Part shown: positions 42,440 through 44,515 of the stretch, piece after piece
How positions within the stretch are numbered: the stretch's first letter is position 1
Layout of the letters: each line of letters opens with the position of its first letter
DNA from: Thermoflexia bacterium
GTDB lineage: Bacteria > Chloroflexota > Anaerolineae > B4-G1 > DUEL01
Reading direction: 5' to 3'
DNA: 44,515 bases
Assembly: GCA_011192125.1 (NCBI GenBank)
Contig: DUEL01000056.1
Coordinates: forward strand, 1 to 44,515
The notes under the pieces: model-generated
Told to the model about the DNA's origin: nothing
What the model saw: only the letters and a program-made list of their open reading frames with translations
The model's database searches: none
Translations under genes and position numbers: made by a program

Positions 42440-42783
42440 GCACGGGCTGGGCCGTGAAGGGCCCTCCCCACCAAGGCATTGTACCAGGAACACCTAACGA
42501 GAGGGGTGACATCTCTGTAACAATTTGGTAAATGGAAGAACGGTCAGAAGAATTTGAGCTGCCAGGCACCCACTAAACAGTTACGGATTCCGGCTACCGG
42601 CTACCTGACAGTCTGCCAATCTCCCGCGGGGCGGATCAGGTGTGTCCGAACTCCTGTCTAAACTCCAGACCAGTTCTGGTCAAATGGCCTGTTGCGCAAC
42701 CTTGCATGTTGGGTTATCATAGGGACACCGCTTGCACCGCCGAGGGAGGGAGTTTAGGAGGGAACGGACCGCCGGAGACAGGG
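42440..42783. other. Divergent intergenic region
   Basis: This lies between the divergent kinase and small membrane-protein genes. It holds the two promoters reported separately and a 14-nt palindrome GACCAGTTCTGGTC at 42668-42681 just upstream of the plus-strand promoter, possibly an operator. No gene or RNA is seen; a CCGGCTA word is repeated at about 42590-42605. Confidence 0.45.
42692..42720 (+). promoter_or_regulatory. Promoter of the small membrane protein/glycosidase pair
   Basis: TTGCGC and TATCAT are separated by 17 bases, about 65 bases upstream of the ATG at 42784. Confidence 0.5.
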
Positions 42784-43062
42784 ATGATCGATCTCGGGGC
42801 GGTGTTGGTCAACGGCCTGTGGATCCTGGGTTTGGCCGTGGTCCTGGCCGTTCTCAGCCAGGCCTACGCATTTGGAACCCACGGGACGGGCTTCAGGGCC
42901 GCGATGCAACGACAGCACGTCCAGCAAGGGCTGGCGATCGGGCTGGTCCTCTTCTGCGCAGGGATGGCGGCCACGGGGCGCGTCTGGTGGGATCGGCTGC
43001 TGTGGGGAGCGCTGACCGTCGGATGGGCTGTGCGGACGTGGGCCCTCGGCCGACGGAGGTGA
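42784..43062 (+). CDS. Small membrane protein (92 aa), unknown
   Basis: Three hydrophobic segments (GLWILGLAVVLAVLSQAYAF, GLAIGLVLFCAGMAA and RLLWGALTVGWAVRTWAL) surround a short basic loop (RAAMQRQHVQQ). No family is recognised. GGAG lies a few bases before the chosen ATG; the frame is open for another 48 codons upstream but those precede or overlap the promoter. The stop is immediately followed by the GTG of the glycosidase-like gene, so the two are coupled. Confidence 0.65.
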   Translation: MIDLGAVLVNGLWILGLAVVLAVLSQAYAFGTHGTGFRAAMQRQHVQQGLAIGLVLFCAGMAATGRVWWDRLLWGALTVGWAVRTWALGRRR

Positions 43063-43063
43063 G

Positions 43064-44206
43064 GTGGCGGGGAGAAAGCGGGGTCGCCCAAGATGGTATT
43101 GGCCGGTGCTGCTGGGCCTTCCGGCCCTGTTCGTCGCTCTGACCTGGCTGGGCCGCCCGACAGGAGGCGCAACGTTCCCTTCCCGGCCTCACGAGCCCCT
43201 GGTGCCCACACCTCCGGCCGGGCAGACCGGTCGGCCCACGCCGCTGCCGACAGTCGCCATCAGCGCCCTGGAACCCGCCCCGCCCGTGGGACGGGAGCGG
43301 TTTGGCGTCGGCGTACCCATCGGACCCATCACCGATTACCCGACCGAGGGACTGGGCATCGGCTGGTACCTGAACTGGCGCGTCCTGGTCGATCCACCCC
43401 GGCCGGGGAACGTGGCTTTCTGGCAGATGGTCCGCGTCTCCGAGGCGGGCTACCGTCCGGACGAGGCGACCATCCGCGCCGCAGCCGCCGCCAACCCGGG
43501 GTCGATCTGGCTGATCGGCAACGAGCCGGACGTCGTCTGGCAGGACAACACGACACCCGAACGGTACGCGGTCATCTACCACGAACTCTACCGCCTGATC
43601 AAGTCGGTCGACCCGACGGCCCGCGTCGCCATCGGGGGCGTCTCTCAGCCCACGCCCCTGCGACTGGCCTACCTGGACCGGGTGCTGGCCGCCTATGAAG
43701 CGCGGTACGGCCGGCCGATGCCGGTCGACGTCTGGAACGTGCACAATTTCATCCTTCGAGAAGAGCAGGACTCGTGGGGGGTCGGTATCCCCCCGGGCGT
43801 GGAGGCCGAGAGCGGGATGCTCTACGAGATCCAGGACCACGACGATCTGACCATTTTCCGAGACCAGTTGCTTGCGTTTCGGCGGTGGATGGCCGCCCGC
43901 GGGCAACAGGACCGGCCGCTGGTGGTCTCCGAGTACGGGATCGTCATGCCGACCGACTACGGCTTCGACCCCGCCCGGGTGGCGTCGTTTATGACGGCCA
44001 CGTTCGACCTGTTTCTCACGGCGATCGATCCCGAGGTGGGGTATCCCGCCGACGGCGACCGGCTGGTCCAATGGTGGTGTTGGTACAGCTTGGCCGACTC
44101 GATGTACCCGACAGGCAACCTGTTCGACCCGGCCACCAAGGCTCCCACCTCGCTGGCCGTAACCTTTGCTCGTTACCAACCACCGACTGTGAGTCCGGAA
44201 GGGTAA
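43064..44206 (+). CDS. Membrane-anchored glycosidase-like protein, no CARDB domains
   Basis: The 380-residue protein has an N-terminal membrane helix at 11-30, a Pro/Thr linker, then the same TIM-barrel glycosidase-like domain as the protein at 29417-31249. Shared blocks are GWYLNW, IWLIGNEPDVVWQDNTTPE (Glu154), PMPVDVWNVHNFILREE, GVGIPPGVEA and PLVVSEYGIVM (Glu290). It ends soon after the barrel and lacks both CARDB domains. GTG is used, with GGAGGTGAG overlapping the preceding stop. It probably cleaves an extracellular polysaccharide. Substrate and GH family are not assignable by eye. Confidence 0.75.
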   Translation: MAGRKRGRPRWYWPVLLGLPALFVALTWLGRPTGGATFPSRPHEPLVPTPPAGQTGRPTPLPTVAISALEPAPPVGRERFGVGVPIGPITDYPTEGLGIGWYLNWRVLVDPPRPGNVAFWQMVRVSEAGYRPDEATIRAAAAANPGSIWLIGNEPDVVWQDNTTPERYAVIYHELYRLIKSVDPTARVAIGGVSQPTPLRLAYLDRVLAAYEARYGRPMPVDVWNVHNFILREEQDSWGVGIPPGVEAESGMLYEIQDHDDLTIFRDQLLAFRRWMAARGQQDRPLVVSEYGIVMPTDYGFDPARVASFMTATFDLFLTAIDPEVGYPADGDRLVQWWCWYSLADSMYPTGNLFDPATKAPTSLAVTFARYQPPTVSPEG

Positions 44207-44221
44207 CTGCCCTTCGGACAT

Positions 44222-44249
44222 AAGTTCGGACACCTTCACGCCCGAACTT
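44222..44249. terminator. Inverted repeat between glycosidase-like and secreted genes
   Basis: AAGTTCGG and CCGAACTT form a perfect 8-bp stem with a 12-nt loop. No T-run follows, so it may attenuate rather than terminate. TTCGGACA also occurs twice in the 20 bases at its left edge. Confidence 0.4.
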
Positions 44250-44289
44250 CAGGAGTAAGGTTTGTCCGCCAACGATTGGAGGTATTAGC

Positions 44290-44515
44290 ATGCGCAGGTT
44301 CTCCTCGTCCGCTCAGGGTCGATGGCTGCTGGTCCTTCTCGTCGCCGCATCTATCCTGGTCGCCTGGCTGGTTCCGGCAGCGTGGGCCACTCCGGGGCAG
44401 AACCCCCATCGCCAGACCGTGCCCACGCGCACGCCGACTCCCGCCCCTGCCACCCCCACCTCACCACCGCCGGCGACCGCCACGCCGGTCCCGCCCACCC
44501 CTACCCCCATCCCAC
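44290..44515 (+). CDS. Secreted protein with Pro/Thr-rich linker, partial (runs off right edge)
   Basis: Only the first 75 residues are seen. A signal peptide (WLLVLLVAASILVAWLVPAA, cut near AWA) is followed by a Pro/Thr/Ala linker (TRTPTPAPATP then TATPVPPTPTP) typical of Chloroflexota surface proteins. GGAGG lies seven bases before the ATG. The globular part lies beyond the window, so its function cannot be judged. It probably belongs to the same transcript as the glycosidase-like gene. Confidence 0.7.
   Translation, partial: MRRFSSSAQGRWLLVLLVAASILVAWLVPAAWATPGQNPHRQTVPTRTPTPAPATPTSPPPATATPVPPTPTPIP

Overview
The window reads as a high-GC bacterial chromosome segment, most likely from the phylum Chloroflexota (Anaerolineae-like). 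This is inferred from gene style: secreted proteins built from DUF11, CARDB and Pro/Thr linkers, a recurring V-Y/H-x-P-hydrophobic-R motif (VHLPLVLR, VYMPIIMRNF), an LPVSG wall-anchor tail, kinases with many GAF domains, and good Shine-Dalgarno sites with GTG/TTG starts. No rRNA, tRNA or CRISPR array was found.

Layout. 1-3.0 kb (minus): an O-antigen-ligase-family gene cut by the left edge, a short VanZ-like protein and a large unrecognised protein. 3.0-4.1 kb (plus): a decayed toxin-antitoxin remnant, then an intact AbrB/PIN module. 4.1-6.2 kb: a secreted protein with a metallo-beta-lactamase domain between two nearly identical lamin-tail domains. 6.3-7.8 kb: gene graveyard with an IS21 relic abutting a broken FG-GAP gene that carries a 36/36/36-nt repeat. 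8.1-8.5 kb: an isolated small membrane protein with a consensus promoter and a strong terminator. 8.5-28.9 kb (all minus): a large cell-surface polysaccharide locus with a CPBP protease, O-antigen ligase/TPR protein, DUF1616 protein, two alkaline-phosphatase-superfamily proteins, a GT-C-like membrane protein, a thymidylate-kinase-like protein, three glycosyltransferases, an IS4-type relic, WecB, a Wzx-flippase/GT2 fusion, a geranylgeranyl-reductase-like flavoprotein and, at the head, a specialised NusG paralogue. 29.1-32.8 kb (minus): a surface-protein cluster (DUF11-CARDB protein, LPVSG protein, glycosidase-like CARDB protein, small conserved protein). 33.0-42.3 kb (minus): two sensor histidine kinases and one OmpR-type regulator. 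42.4-44.5 kb (plus): a small membrane protein, a second glycosidase-like paralogue and a secreted protein running off the right edge.

How it fits together. WecB makes UDP-ManNAc, the glycosyltransferases build a lipid-linked glycan, Wzx exports it and the O-antigen-ligase protein polymerises or transfers it. The NusG paralogue at the upstream end probably promotes read-through of this long operon. The most striking non-coding signal is a stem-loop with an identical 20-nt loop and a compensatory stem change. It occurs in only two places, the 5' leader of the NusG-like gene and the 5' leader of the surface-protein operon. It is a good candidate for a shared regulatory RNA or NusG-paralogue recognition element. 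The DNA from about 11.7 to 24.9 kb has clearly lower GC than its flanks, consistent with a transferred or replaced polysaccharide cassette.
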